DNA of 64,000 nt from Roseomonas marmotae (GCF_017654485.1 NZ_CP061091.1:3501233-3565232), one strand, 5' to 3'. Shown: positions 7,945-16,327, numbered from the stretch's first letter. Notes: generated by a model from the letters alone, not told the origin. A program made the numbers and translations.

Positions 7945-9147
7945 TCAGCCGCCCGCGCGCATCCGGCCAGGGTTCAGCACACCGGCCGGGTCCATGGCCG
8001 CCTTCACCCGCGCGGCGATGGCGGCCAGCGGCGCCGGCTCCTCCGGCAGCACCGCCACGCTGGCCCGCAGCGCATCCGGCGCGCGGAAGAGCATGAAGGT
8101 GCCGCCCGCCCCGGCGGCGGCGCGCATCACCGCTGCATGGGCGGCCTCGGTGGCGGGCCCGGCGGCCCAGATCAGCCCGCCGCCCCAGTCCAGCAGCAAC
8201 CGGGCGCCGAAAGCGGCACGAAGCGCCTCCGCCACCGCCGCCCCCGCCCTGGGCCGGACCGAGAGGCGCCAGACCGCCTCATGCTCCGCCACCGGCCCCA
8301 GCGGGCCTGCGTCGCGCACCTCCTGCCAGAGCGTGGCCGAAGCCTCTCCCTCCAGCAGGCGCAGCGGCCCGAAACCGCCGAGCAGCCCGCGCAGGGCGCT
8401 GCCGCGATGGGGCAGGAACTCGGAGAAATCCTCCAGCCGCAGCAGGGCCGTGGGGCCGGAGAGGCCCCGCGCCGCGTCACCCTCCGGCAGGAGCGCCGCC
8501 CCGGTGACACCGAAGGGGCTGCCCAGCCCGGCCGCCAGCACCGCCACGCCGCGCCCCAGCGACTCGACCGATATGGCCAAGGTCACCGCCGCCTCGGCGC
8601 GCGGCAGCACCTTCAGGGTGATCTCGGTCAGGATGCCCAGCGTGCCATGGCTGCCCGCCAGCAGCTTGCGCAGGTCCAGACCCGTGACATCCTTGTGCAC
8701 CCGCCCGCCGGAGCGGATGACCTCCGCATGGCCGGTGACGGCGCGCACCCCCAGCACATGGTCCCGCGTGGCGCCGCTCGCGAAGATGCGGCGCGGGCCG
8801 GTCAGGTTGGTGGCGACGATACCGCCGAGCGTCGCCGGCGCCGTGCCGCCCATCAGCCGGGAGACATCGGGCGGCTCGCCGATCAGCATCTGCCCGTGCT
8901 CGGCCAGCGCGGCCTCGATCTCCGGGATCGGCGTGCCCGCGCGGGCGGAGAGCACCATCTCCGCCGGCCTGTAGAGGGTGATGCCCGTCAGCCCGCGGGT
9001 GGAGAGGCCACGTGCCGCCTGCACCGGGCGCAGGCTGGCGCGCTTGGTGCCATGGCCCTCCACCGCCAGGGGCGCGCGCTCCGCCACGGCCGCGCGCACC
9101 GCCTCGACCACGCCCGCCTCGTCGGGCGGGACATAGAAGCCGCTCAT
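7945..9147 (-). CDS. glcE: glycolate oxidase FAD-binding subunit GlcE
   Basis: A 400-residue FAD-linked oxidase-type subunit, a shorter paralogue of GlcD. The FAD-binding type 4 (PCMH) fold is seen in the first ~180 residues, with M-G-G-T-A-P-A-T-L-G-G-I-V-A-T-N near 99-114 and a G-S-H-G-T-L-G-I-L-T-E segment near 166-176. The start overlaps the glcD stop by 4 bp (ATGA), so it is translationally coupled to glcD. It assembles with GlcD and GlcF in the membrane-associated glycolate oxidase. Confidence 0.92.
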   Translation of the reverse strand: MSGFYVPPDEAGVVEAVRAAVAERAPLAVEGHGTKRASLRPVQAARGLSTRGLTGITLYRPAEMVLSARAGTPIPEIEAALAEHGQMLIGEPPDVSRLMGGTAPATLGGIVATNLTGPRRIFASGATRDHVLGVRAVTGHAEVIRSGGRVHKDVTGLDLRKLLAGSHGTLGILTEITLKVLPRAEAAVTLAISVESLGRGVAVLAAGLGSPFGVTGAALLPEGDAARGLSGPTALLRLEDFSEFLPHRGSALRGLLGGFGPLRLLEGEASATLWQEVRDAGPLGPVAEHEAVWRLSVRPRAGAAVAEALRAAFGARLLLDWGGGLIWAAGPATEAAHAAVMRAAAGAGGTFMLFRAPDALRASVAVLPEEPAPLAAIAARVKAAMDPAGVLNPGRMRAGG

Positions 9148-10595
9148 CGTGCCAGAGCCGGGTTGCCGGCGAGCGGGAAGACCTTGGCGGGATTGAGCAG
9201 CCAGGCCGGGTCGAAGGCGGATTTGATGCGGCGCTGCTGCGCCAGCTCATGTGGCTGGAACTGCACATCCATCAGGTCGCGCTTCTCGACACCCACGCCA
9301 TGCTCGCCGGTCAGGCAGCCGCCGACCTCGACGCAGAGCCTCAGGATATCCGCGCCGAAAGCCTCGGCCTTGCGGAAGCTCTCGGGGTCGTTGGCGTCGA
9401 ACATGATCAGCGGGTGCAGATTGCCGTCCCCGGCATGGAAGATATTGGCCACTTTCAGCCCGTAGGAATCCGACATCTCCTGCATCCGCCGCAGCACATT
9501 CGGCAGCTCCCCGGTGGGGATGGTGCCGTCCATGCACATATAGTCCGGGCTGATGCGGCCGACGGCGCCGAAAGCCCCCTTGCGGCCCTTCCAGATGGCC
9601 AGGGATTCCTCCGCCGTCTCCGCCACCCGCATGGAAATCGGGTCGAAGCGCGCGCAGATCTCCTTCAGCTTCGCCAGCAGGAAATCCTGCTCGGCGGTAT
9701 TGCCCTCCACCTCGATGATCAGCATGGCCTCGGCATCCAGCGGATAGCCGGCATGGGCGAAGGCCTCGCAGGCATGGATGGCGGGCCTGTCCATGAATTC
9801 CAACGCGACGGGGATGATGCCGCTGGAGATGATGGCATCCACCACCTGCCCCGCCACCTCGTTGCTGCGGAAGGCCGCCAGCATGGCGCGCGCGCCCTCG
9901 GCCGCGCGCAGAATGCGTACCGTCACCTCCGTGACGATGCCAAGCTGCCCCTCGCTGCCGGTGATCAGTCCCAGCCAGTCATAGCCTGCGGAATCGAGAT
10001 AGGCCCCGCCAATCTCCAGCACCTCGCCCTCGATGGTGACGAGCTTCACGCCGAGGAGGTTGTTGGCGGTGACACCGTATTTCAGGCAATGCGCCCCGCC
10101 CGAATTCATCATGACATTGCCGCCGATCATGCAGGCGAGCTGCGAGGAGGGATCGGGCGCGTAGAAGAACCCTTCCCCCGCCACCGCCTGGGTGATGCCG
10201 ATATTCGTCACCCCCGCCTGCACCACCGCGAAACGGTCCTCGTAGTCGATCTCCAGGATGCAGTTCATCCGCATCAGCCCGATGACCACGCCATCCTCCA
10301 GCGGCAGCGCGCCGCCGGAGAGGCTGGTGCCGGCGCCTCGCGGGACGATGCGGATGTTGTTGGCGTGGCAGTAGCGCATCACCGCCGCCACCTGCTCCGT
10401 CGTCTCGGGCAGCACCACGGCCAGGGGCGGCTGCCGGTAGGCGGAGAGGCCGTCGGTCTCATAGGGTTTCAGGCGGATGGGGTCGCCAATCACGCCTTCG
10501 CCGCGCGGGCCGGGGGGGACGATGGCCCGCAGGGCGTCCAGGATCTCAGCGCGGCGCGCCAGCACCGCCCGGTCGGGCGCGGGCAATTCGATCAT
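9144..10595 (-). CDS. glcD: glycolate oxidase FAD-linked subunit GlcD
   Basis: A 483-residue catalytic flavoprotein of the FAD-linked oxidase/D-lactate dehydrogenase family. Key segments are P-R-G-A-G-T-S-L-S-G-G in the PCMH FAD domain, the G-G-N-V-M-M-N-S-G-G-A-H motif, and the C-terminal G-E-H-G-V-G motif. The start at 10595 is preferred over a 24-residue extension that is unlike the family. First gene of glcDE(F); a terminator-like hairpin just upstream at 10666-10704 separates it from rpmJ. It could also act on related 2-hydroxyacids, but the D-E-F context favours glycolate. Confidence 0.93.
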   Translation of the reverse strand: MIELPAPDRAVLARRAEILDALRAIVPPGPRGEGVIGDPIRLKPYETDGLSAYRQPPLAVVLPETTEQVAAVMRYCHANNIRIVPRGAGTSLSGGALPLEDGVVIGLMRMNCILEIDYEDRFAVVQAGVTNIGITQAVAGEGFFYAPDPSSQLACMIGGNVMMNSGGAHCLKYGVTANNLLGVKLVTIEGEVLEIGGAYLDSAGYDWLGLITGSEGQLGIVTEVTVRILRAAEGARAMLAAFRSNEVAGQVVDAIISSGIIPVALEFMDRPAIHACEAFAHAGYPLDAEAMLIIEVEGNTAEQDFLLAKLKEICARFDPISMRVAETAEESLAIWKGRKGAFGAVGRISPDYMCMDGTIPTGELPNVLRRMQEMSDSYGLKVANIFHAGDGNLHPLIMFDANDPESFRKAEAFGADILRLCVEVGGCLTGEHGVGVEKRDLMDVQFQPHELAQQRRIKSAFDPAWLLNPAKVFPLAGNPALAR

Positions 10596-10665
10596 CGGAC
10601 GTCCATCTTCCGTTCTCCCTGGCGGGAAGATGGCGCCAGGCCAGGGGCCAGGCAAGCGCGCACGC

Positions 10666-10704
10666 AAAAAGGGCGCCGCGGGGAAGCCCCGAGGCGCCTT
10701 TTTT
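10666..10704 (-). terminator. terminator after rpmJ
   Basis: A GGCGCC-centred stem with a GGGG/CCCC inner part, flanked by A5 at 10666-10670 and T6 at 10699-10704. In minus orientation it ends in a U-tract 40 bp past the rpmJ stop. The symmetric flanks mean it could also stop plus-strand transcription. Confidence 0.85.
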
Positions 10705-10745
10705 GCCGAAGATTTCCACCCGCACAGGGCGGGTGGAACCCTGGT

Positions 10746-10871
10746 TCAGCCCTGGCGGGCCTTCATCCGGGGGTTCTTCTTGTTCAGCACGTACAAGCGG
10801 CCGCGGCGGCGGACCACCACGCAGTTCTTGTCGCGCGTCTTGGCGGACTTCAAGCTGTTACGGATCTTCAT
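10746..10871 (-). CDS. rpmJ: 50S ribosomal protein L36 (bL36)
   Basis: A 41-residue basic protein starting M-K-I-R-N-S-L-K-S and ending near [10 protein letters not shown]. It is the alphaproteobacterial C-minus type of bL36: only one cysteine remains (Cys17), so the zinc ribbon is lost. GAGGTT lies about 7 bp before the ATG. It follows oxyR on the same strand by 29 bp and is closed by a terminator, so it may be transcribed from within oxyR or from its own short promoter. Confidence 0.95.
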   Translation of the reverse strand: MKIRNSLKSAKTRDKNCVVVRRRGRLYVLNKKNPRMKARQG

Positions 10872-10900
10872 GGCCAACCTCGGTCGCGAGGGGGCCGCCT

Positions 10901-11863
10901 TTACGGGCTGGCGGGACGGGAGTCAACCATTCGCGACCCGGTTCCTGCCCCGCCCGCCGCGATCGCCTCACCGATCACCGGCGCCAGGCTGCGGAACTCG
11001 GCGGCGCGGGGGGAGCGCGCGCGCCAGGCGAGGCCCAGGCTGCGGCCCGTCACCTGCCCCGCCGGCGCCTCCACGGGCCGCAGTACCACGGAAGTTCCAG
11101 CCAGCACACCTCCCGTCACGGCGAGGCGCGGCAGCAGCGTCACGCCCAGGCCCCCCGCCACCATCTGCACCAGCGTATGCAGGCTGGTGGCCGCGAAGGC
11201 ATCGCCTCCCGCCCCCGGCAGACCGCAGGCGGAGAGTGCCTGATCCCGCAGGCAATGCCCGTCCTCCAGCAGCAGCAGCCGCTCGCCGCCCAGGGCGGAG
11301 AGGGGGACCTGGGCATGTTCCAGCAGCCGGTGCTCCTGCGGCAGGGCCGCCATGAAGGGGTCCTCGGCGATTCGCAGCGTCTCCAGCTCCGGCAGGGCGG
11401 CCGGCAGCGCCAGCAGGAGCAGGTCCAGCCGGCCACCCTGGAGGTCCTCGGCCAGCCGGTCGGTCAGGTCCTCCCGCAGCCAGAGCCGCAGCCGCGGGAA
11501 GGCACGGCGCAGCGCCGGCATCAGCCGGGGCAGCAGGAAGGGACCGATGGTCGGGATGATGCCGAGCCGCAGCGGCCCGGTCAGCGGGTCCCGCGCCGCC
11601 CCCGCCGTCTCCGCCACCGCCGAGAGTGCGGAGAGCGCCGCCCGCGCCCGGCCCACCAGTTCCAGCCCCAGCGGCGTGAAGACCGGGCGCTTGGCCGGCC
11701 CCCGCTCCAGGATCGCCGCATCGAGCTGACGCTCCAGGGCGATGATGCCGGCGGAAAGGGTGGATTGCGTGACGGCGCAGGCAGTCGCCGCGCGGCCGAA
11801 ATGGCCGAGATCGGCCAATGCCACGAGGTAGCGGAGCTGCTGTGGGCTGGGGAGCGGCGTCAT
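10901..11863 (-). CDS. oxyR: LysR-family hydrogen-peroxide regulator OxyR
   Basis: A 320-residue LysR-type regulator. The winged helix-turn-helix (about residues 5-65) includes a [16 protein letters not shown] recognition segment. The effector domain carries [12 protein letters not shown] with Cys204 and Cys213, spaced nine residues apart exactly as in the redox pair of E. coli OxyR. It is divergent from ahpC, with a 128-bp intergenic region holding several inverted repeats, the usual arrangement for a peroxide sensor controlling AhpC/AhpD. The redox-cysteine match makes the OxyR call more than a generic LysR assignment. Confidence 0.92.
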   Translation of the reverse strand: MTPLPSPQQLRYLVALADLGHFGRAATACAVTQSTLSAGIIALERQLDAAILERGPAKRPVFTPLGLELVGRARAALSALSAVAETAGAARDPLTGPLRLGIIPTIGPFLLPRLMPALRRAFPRLRLWLREDLTDRLAEDLQGGRLDLLLLALPAALPELETLRIAEDPFMAALPQEHRLLEHAQVPLSALGGERLLLLEDGHCLRDQALSACGLPGAGGDAFAATSLHTLVQMVAGGLGVTLLPRLAVTGGVLAGTSVVLRPVEAPAGQVTGRSLGLAWRARSPRAAEFRSLAPVIGEAIAAGGAGTGSRMVDSRPASP

Positions 11864-11865
11864 CG

Positions 11866-11905
11866 ATCAAGCCAATGGTTTTGTCGAAAACTATTCATTG
11901 GCACA
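11866..11905. promoter_or_regulatory. candidate OxyR operator between oxyR and ahpC
   Basis: CCAATG (11872-11877) and CATTGG (11896-11901) form an inverted repeat that brackets a second one, GTTTT/AAAAC (11878-11891), plus a CTAT tetramer as in OxyR half-sites. Nested dyads in the divergent promoter region fit a LysR-type binding site that also autoregulates oxyR. The match to the E. coli OxyR consensus is only partial. Confidence 0.5.
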
Positions 11906-11906
11906 T

Positions 11907-11921
11907 GTGTGCAGCGCACAC
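11907..11921. repeat. inverted repeat in the ahpC leader
   Basis: GTGTGC (11907-11912), a 3-nt AGC centre, then GCACAC (11916-11921). It is a perfect 6-bp dyad between the candidate OxyR site and the ahpC start, and could be an extra operator half or a leader hairpin. Confidence 0.4.
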
Positions 11922-11991
11922 CATAACAGCAAGGCCGGTAGAAAAGCTTCGACTTGGCTGCCGCCTGGCTCAACAACTCGGGGATCTCTGC

Positions 11992-12564
11992 ATGCTGACC
12001 GTGGGTGACAAGTTTCCGTCCTTCAAGCTGACCGCCGTCAAGGGTGGCCCGGAGGGCCTGGAAGGCCCGGGCAAGTCCTTCACCGAGATCTCCAACGAGT
12101 CCGATGCCGGCAAGTGGAAGATCGTCTTCTTCTGGCCGAAGGATTTCACCTTCATCTGCCCGACCGAGATCGCGGCCTTCGGCAAGCTGAAGGGCGAGTT
12201 CGAGGACCGTGACGCGGTGGTCTACGGCGCCTCCACGGACAGCGAGTTCGTGCACCTGAACTGGCGCGTCTACAACAAGGACATCAACGACCTGCCGATC
12301 GCCATGCTGGCGGACACCAAGCGCGAGCTGTCCACCGCGCTCGGCATCCTCGACAAGAACGAGGGCGTGGCCCTGCGCGCCACCTTCATCGTCGACCCCG
12401 AGGGCACGATCCAGTGGGCCTCGGTGAACGGCCTGAACGTCGGCCGCAACCCGCAGGAAGTGCTGCGCGTGCTGGACGCGCTGCAGACGGACGAGCTCTG
12501 CCCCTGCAACTGGAACAAGGGCACTGAGACCCTGAAGCCGGAAGAGCTGTTCCAGGCCGCCTGA
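11992..12564 (+). CDS. ahpC: peroxiredoxin AhpC (AhpD-dependent type)
   Basis: A 190-residue 2-Cys peroxiredoxin reducing peroxides and alkyl hydroperoxides. Peroxidatic Cys56 sits in D-F-T-F-I-C-P-T-E; resolving cysteines Cys170 and Cys172 lie in E-L-C-P-C-N-W. The double C-terminal cysteine is the pattern of mycobacterial-type AhpC that is reduced by AhpD rather than AhpF, and ahpD follows. Upstream in-frame codons exist to 11818, but 11992 gives the standard N-terminus M-L-T-V-G-D-K-F-P. Probably OxyR-controlled. Two hairpins follow its stop. Confidence 0.95.
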   Translation: MLTVGDKFPSFKLTAVKGGPEGLEGPGKSFTEISNESDAGKWKIVFFWPKDFTFICPTEIAAFGKLKGEFEDRDAVVYGASTDSEFVHLNWRVYNKDINDLPIAMLADTKRELSTALGILDKNEGVALRATFIVDPEGTIQWASVNGLNVGRNPQEVLRVLDALQTDELCPCNWNKGTETLKPEELFQAA

Positions 12565-12579
12565 TCCAGGTCCGGCTGC

Positions 12580-12610
12580 GCCGGCGGGGTCCATCTTCTG
12601 CCCCGCCGGC
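12580..12610 (+). repeat. hairpin directly after ahpC
   Basis: A perfect 10-bp G/C stem (12580-12589 with 12601-12610) and an 11-nt loop, without a U-tract. It lies 16 bp past the ahpC stop and may stabilise the ahpC 3' end or attenuate read-through to ahpD. Confidence 0.6.
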
Positions 12611-12649
12611 CATCGCGCCCCTCCTTTTCCAGGGGACGCAATGCGCCAA

Positions 12650-12672
12650 GCCGGCCGCTTCTTGCGGCCGGC
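12650..12672 (+). repeat. second hairpin between ahpC and ahpD
   Basis: A perfect 9-bp stem, GCCGGCCGC (12650-12658) with its complement (12664-12672), and a TTCTT loop. No U-tract follows. With the preceding hairpin it makes a tandem structured spacer ahead of ahpD. Confidence 0.6.
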
Positions 12673-12724
12673 CCGGCCCACCGCCACATCCGCATCACCG
12701 ATCGAGACCGGAGTATCCCTTCGC

Positions 12725-13258
12725 ATGTCGCTGGAAGCCCTGCGTAACCGCCTGCCCGAATACGCCAAGGACCTGAAGCTGAACCTCGGCAGCCTCGCGG
12801 CCGAGCCGGCGCTGGACCAGCAGAAGCTGGCGGGCACCTTCGTGGCCAGCGCCATCGCGAGCCGCAATGCCGAGGTGATCAAGGCCATGGTCGCCGAATT
12901 CGGTCCCAAGCTCTCGCCCGAGGCGCTGACGGCGGCCAAGGCCTCCGCCGCCATCATGGGCATGAACAACATCTACTACCGCTTCGTGCACCTGGTGGGC
13001 GGCGACTACGGCACCATGCCGGCCAAGCTTCGCATGAACATCATCGGCCGCCCGGGCGTGGAGAAGGTGGATTTCGAGCTCTGGTCGCTCGCCGTCTCCG
13101 CCATCAACGGCTGCGGCATGTGCATGGAGAGCCATGAAAAGGTTGTGAAGCATGGCGGCCTGACCAGCGAGCAGGTGCAGGCCGCGGTGCGCATCGCCTC
13201 CGTCGTGCACGCCGTCGCCGGTGTGCTGGAGGCCGAGGACGCCCTTTCCGCCGCCTGA
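12725..13258 (+). CDS. ahpD: alkyl hydroperoxidase AhpD
   Basis: A 177-residue CMD-family protein. Glu118, Cys130, Cys133 and His137 ([10 protein letters not shown]) coincide in position with the catalytic residues known for mycobacterial AhpD, so this is the thiol adaptor that reduces AhpC, typically using lipoylated dihydrolipoamide acyltransferase. The frame is open to 12641, but the upstream part runs through the hairpin and is unlike the family, so 12725 is used. Same operon as ahpC; a terminator follows. Confidence 0.95.
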   Translation: MSLEALRNRLPEYAKDLKLNLGSLAAEPALDQQKLAGTFVASAIASRNAEVIKAMVAEFGPKLSPEALTAAKASAAIMGMNNIYYRFVHLVGGDYGTMPAKLRMNIIGRPGVEKVDFELWSLAVSAINGCGMCMESHEKVVKHGGLTSEQVQAAVRIASVVHAVAGVLEAEDALSAA

Positions 13259-13300
13259 GCCCCCCTCGCGCCGCATAAGCGGCGGCTTGGCTGGAGATAC

Positions 13301-13327
13301 ACAAGGCCTGCAACTCGCAGGCCTTGT
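13301..13327 (+). terminator. terminator of the ahpC-ahpD operon
   Basis: A perfect 11-bp stem (13301-13311 with 13317-13327) and an AACTC loop, followed by TTGCATT. The arms end in ACA/TGT. It lies 42 bp after the ahpD stop. Confidence 0.8.
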
Positions 13328-13426
13328 TTGCATTAAGGGGTTGGGAATGCCGATACGGTATGCAGATTCCGCATCGGCCCTTGAACTGAGTGCATTGGGA
13401 TTTTGTGCTGCACCGCGAAAAACCAC

Positions 13427-13455
13427 TTGCACACGAATGAGTTCATGCGTAAGTT
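13427..13455 (+). promoter_or_regulatory. sigma-70-type promoter of the candidate sRNA
   Basis: TTGCAC (-35, 13427-13432), a 17-bp spacer, and TAAGTT (-10, 13450-13455) predict transcription from about 13462, just before the 5' hairpin of the sRNA candidate. Both boxes are imperfect, but the spacing is ideal and the surroundings are AT-rich for this genome. Confidence 0.6.
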
Positions 13456-13461
13456 CCCTCT

Positions 13462-13541
13462 CGCAGCAACGCACTGCGTTGTTGTCTTTCTTGGACGTTT
13501 CCTCCCTAAACTCGGCGGTGCTTCGGCACCGCCTTTTTTTT
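13462..13541 (+). ncRNA. candidate trans-acting sRNA of the alpha-r8/suhB (mmgR-like) family
   Basis: About 80 nt with the layout of the alphaproteobacterial alpha-r8/suhB sRNAs. A 5' hairpin (13464-13472 pairing with 13476-13484, nine pairs including one G-U) is followed by an unpaired region containing TTTCCTCCCT (13498-13507). A terminator with an 8-bp stem (13514-13521 with 13526-13533), a TTCG loop and T8 closes it. To my knowledge UUUCCUCCCU is the ultraconserved single-stranded core of this family, whose S. meliloti member mmgR (about 77 nt) limits polyhydroxybutyrate accumulation. It is C/U-rich and complementary to Shine-Dalgarno sequences. It lies alone between ahpD and the DinB-like gene. 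The family call rests on motif and structure by eye, not on a covariance search. Confidence 0.75.
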
Positions 13542-13560
13542 GATCTGCGCGGGCCGCGCG

Positions 13561-14133
13561 TCAGCGCTCCCAGATCTGCGCCTCCGTCCAGCCGAGCTCC
13601 GTGAACTCCGCGGCCCTGAGCGGCGCCTCCCCTTCCGAAAAGAATTCATCCAGCTGCGGCGGCTGCACTGAGGTATCGCTGAGCATGGCATGCGCCTGCC
13701 CGCGATGATGGATCTGGTGCTGGAAGAGATGCAGCAGCAGCCGGTCCGCCCGCTCCCGCTGCTGGTGGCTGCCGCGATGGACGGTGATGATCCGCTCCAC
13801 CCTCGAATCGTCCAGGGCCTCGCACCAGGCGATGAGCCTCCGGTCCATCTCCGCCTGCGCTGGCCGTAGATCCGCCATATTCGGGCAGGGAATCCGTTCC
13901 GCCCAGGCGACGGGGCCGAGGCTGCCGCCTTCCAGCGCATCGATATAGAAGCGGTCGACGATGAGGATGTGGTTGAGCGTCGCCTGGATGGAGGGGAAGA
14001 AGCCTGCCCGCTCCGCCGCGAATTCCTCCTGGCTCAATCGCGCGCAGGCGCTCAGCAGCCGGTGGTTCGCCCAGGCATTGTTATAGGCCATGGCCCGCAG
14101 GGCCAGCAGCAGCGAGGCAGGCATCGGGCGCAT
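13561..14133 (-). CDS. DinB family protein
   Basis: A 190-residue predicted four-helix-bundle protein of the DinB/YfiT-like superfamily. Three histidines fit the metal triad: one in the N-H-I-L helix near residue 54, and two in the H-Q-I-H-H-R-G-Q-A-H segment near residue 140. Members are metal-dependent enzymes or thiol transferases of mostly unknown substrate; the DNA-damage link of the name is not general. A start at 14124 is equally plausible: the GGGAG at the site is only 1 bp from the first ATG but 10 bp from the second. Confidence 0.82.
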   Translation of the reverse strand: MRPMPASLLLALRAMAYNNAWANHRLLSACARLSQEEFAAERAGFFPSIQATLNHILIVDRFYIDALEGGSLGPVAWAERIPCPNMADLRPAQAEMDRRLIAWCEALDDSRVERIITVHRGSHQQRERADRLLLHLFQHQIHHRGQAHAMLSDTSVQPPQLDEFFSEGEAPLRAAEFTELGWTEAQIWER

Positions 14134-14175
14134 ACTCCCTGAAAATGCCCCGCCCCTGAGAATGCTGGCGCGGAG

Positions 14176-15054
14176 TCAGTTCCGCAGCAGGCTCCAGTCG
14201 GTCCTCGCCAGCCGGGCGATCAACCGGGTCAGGTCAGCCCGCAGCCGCACCATGCCAGGCGAACGCTCGATGGCGGCCTCGTTCATGTAGAGACCGCGTG
14301 CCAGCTCGATCTGCAGCACATGCACCTGCTCGCGCGGGCGGCCATAATGGCGCGTGACATAACCCCCGGCATAGGGATCGTTGCGCCTCACCCGGTAGCC
14401 GAAGCCGCCCAGCACCTCCTCGATGAGCCGCACAGCACGGGGAGCGCAGGCCGTGCCATGCGCGTCACCCAGAACGATATCGGGCGCCGCCGCGCCATGC
14501 ACGGGGTGGGTCGGCATGGAATGGCAGTCGATCAGCAGGCAGGCACCGAACTGCGCTTTGGTCTCGGCGATCAGCCGCCCCAGCGCGGCGTGATAGGGAT
14601 GCCAGCAGCGCTGGATGCGTGCCTCCACCGCGCTGAAGGAAAGGCGGCTGCGATAGACCGGCTCCCCGCTGGCGACGATCCTGGCCACCGTGCCCAGCCC
14701 CGCCCCCACGCGCGGGCTGGCGGTATTCACCCAGGGCGGCAGCGGCCCGTCGAACATGGCGGGGTCCAGCTCCCAGGCCTCGCGATTGGCATCGCAGTAG
14801 ACGCGCGGGAAGGTCGCGGCGACCAGCGGCGCGCCGTGGTCGGGCGCGGCCGCGAAAAGCTCATCGACGAAGCTGTCCTCCGACCGGCGGACGGAAAGCG
14901 CGTCCAGCCGGCTCTCCGCCAGGAATTCCGGCGGGTAGCAGCGGCCGGAATGCGGCGAGGCGAAAACCAGCGGCACCGTCTGGCGGGACGGGCGGAGGAG
15001 GAGCACGGGCTCGGGGCGGTTGTCCCCAGCGATAACCGGAAGCGGCAGGTCCAT
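14176..15054 (-). CDS. N-formylglutamate amidohydrolase family protein
   Basis: A 292-residue protein with the N-formylglutamate amidohydrolase signatures: S-P-H-S-G-R-C-Y-P near residue 34 and the metal-binding D-C-H-S-M-P segment near 176. The family hydrolyses N-formylglutamate to glutamate and formate in histidine degradation, but no hut genes are nearby, so the substrate may be another N-acyl amino acid. Upstream of the DinB-like gene on the same strand, 42 bp apart, possibly co-transcribed. Confidence 0.85.
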   Translation of the reverse strand: MDLPLPVIAGDNRPEPVLLLRPSRQTVPLVFASPHSGRCYPPEFLAESRLDALSVRRSEDSFVDELFAAAPDHGAPLVAATFPRVYCDANREAWELDPAMFDGPLPPWVNTASPRVGAGLGTVARIVASGEPVYRSRLSFSAVEARIQRCWHPYHAALGRLIAETKAQFGACLLIDCHSMPTHPVHGAAAPDIVLGDAHGTACAPRAVRLIEEVLGGFGYRVRRNDPYAGGYVTRHYGRPREQVHVLQIELARGLYMNEAAIERSPGMVRLRADLTRLIARLARTDWSLLRN

Positions 15055-15173
15055 GATTCCGACTGATCAAGCCATACCCATGGGCCGCTGTCACCCGCCC
15101 CATTCATTCTTTCCTGCCGCAACCCCTCTTGCCTCCCGGCCACAGCCGGGCTAGAGACGGCGCCCTACCGGAT

Positions 15174-15248
15174 GGGCGCGTAGCTCAGCGGGAGAGCGTC
15201 CCCCTGACACGGGGAAGGTCACAGGTTCAATCCCTGTCGCGCCCACCA
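15174..15248 (+). tRNA. tRNA-Val (GAC)
   Basis: A 75-nt cloverleaf. The acceptor stem GGGCGCG pairs with CGCGCCC; the D arm has GCTC...GAGC; the anticodon loop CTGACAC gives GAC; the T arm is ACAGG-TTCAATC-CCTGT. The CCA end is encoded. It is flanked by unrelated genes and shows no integrated element. Confidence 0.97.
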
Positions 15249-15268
15249 TCCGGTTCTCCCCACAAAAT

Positions 15269-16327
15269 TCATCGCCCGACCGGCTGCGGCAAAGCCAAGC
15301 CATGGCGCGCGCCCAGTTCCGCCAGCGGGCCGCTGATGCGCTCGGCCAGCGGCACACCCTCCGCCAGCGCCTGACGCTTCAGCGCCAGCCCCTTCTGGCC
15401 GGGCACGCGCACCGGCGGCATGCCCGGACGGGGCGCCGCGGCGCGGCAGGCGGCGGCGGTATGGCCGGTCTGGCGCGTGAAGGCATCCAGCCCCGCGAAG
15501 GCGCCGGGGTCGATCACCTGCAGGAAGAGCGCCGCGCGCATCCCCGCCGTGCCTTCCACCCGGCCACGGCCGGACAGGCCCTGGGTCAGCGCCTCCGTCA
15601 TCAGCGCCTGGGCATAGCCCTTCTGGCCGTGGTCCAGCCCGCCGGTCGGCAGGATGGTGCCACCCCGGTTCAGCACCGCCGGATCGCGGGAGGGATTGCC
15701 CTCGGCGTCCAGCAGCCAGTCATGTTCGAACTTCGCCCCTTCCCTGGCCATGCGCTGGCTGAGGTTCATGGTGGTGATGGAGGCGCTGATATCCAGCACC
15801 ACCGGCTCCTCCCCTGTCGGCCAGGCGGCCGAGACGGGGTCCGGCGCCAGCACGCCCTGCCTTCCACCGAAGGGCGCGACGCCGGAATTGCCGGGCGCGC
15901 TGCTGTGCAGGATGGCCATCAGCCCGCGCTCCGCCGCGCGCAGCGGATAGACGGCCAGGCAGCCGATATGGTGGCTCTCCCCGATAGCGATGCTGACGGT
16001 GCCGTATTGGCCGACGCGGTCGAAGGCCGTCTCCAGCGCCTTCATCACCAGCCAGGCGCCGGGCAGGCCGCGCCCGTTCCAGGCGAGGCAGGCGCCGCGA
16101 TCGGAGAGCACCTCCGGCTCCCCATCCGTCCGCAGGATTCCGGTGGGGATGTCCTCGATATATTTGGGCGCCAGCGCCAGGCCATGGGTGACATGGCCCA
16201 GCAGGTCGGCCTCCACCAGCACCTCCGCCATCACGGCCGCCTTGTCCGGCGCCACGCCTTCGCGGGCGAAGAGGTCGCTGGCGAAGCCGCGCAGCGCGGC
16301 GGCATCGTAACGGGGATCCTGGCTCAT
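15269..16327 (-). CDS. malate/L-lactate/ureidoglycolate dehydrogenase family (Ldh_2)
   Basis: A 352-residue NAD(P)-dependent oxidoreductase of the Ldh_2 family, distinct from Rossmann-fold malate dehydrogenases. Visible family segments are G-H-x-T-H-G near residue 44, the S-H-H-I-G-C catalytic-loop region around 115-120, and D-I-S-A-S-I-T-T near 180. The substrate (malate, lactate, sulfolactate, ureidoglycolate or another 2-hydroxyacid) cannot be set by eye. A 15-residue upstream extension is open; 16327 gives the usual start. Convergent with tRNA-Val. Confidence 0.85.
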   Translation of the reverse strand: MSQDPRYDAAALRGFASDLFAREGVAPDKAAVMAEVLVEADLLGHVTHGLALAPKYIEDIPTGILRTDGEPEVLSDRGACLAWNGRGLPGAWLVMKALETAFDRVGQYGTVSIAIGESHHIGCLAVYPLRAAERGLMAILHSSAPGNSGVAPFGGRQGVLAPDPVSAAWPTGEEPVVLDISASITTMNLSQRMAREGAKFEHDWLLDAEGNPSRDPAVLNRGGTILPTGGLDHGQKGYAQALMTEALTQGLSGRGRVEGTAGMRAALFLQVIDPGAFAGLDAFTRQTGHTAAACRAAAPRPGMPPVRVPGQKGLALKRQALAEGVPLAERISGPLAELGARHGLALPQPVGR

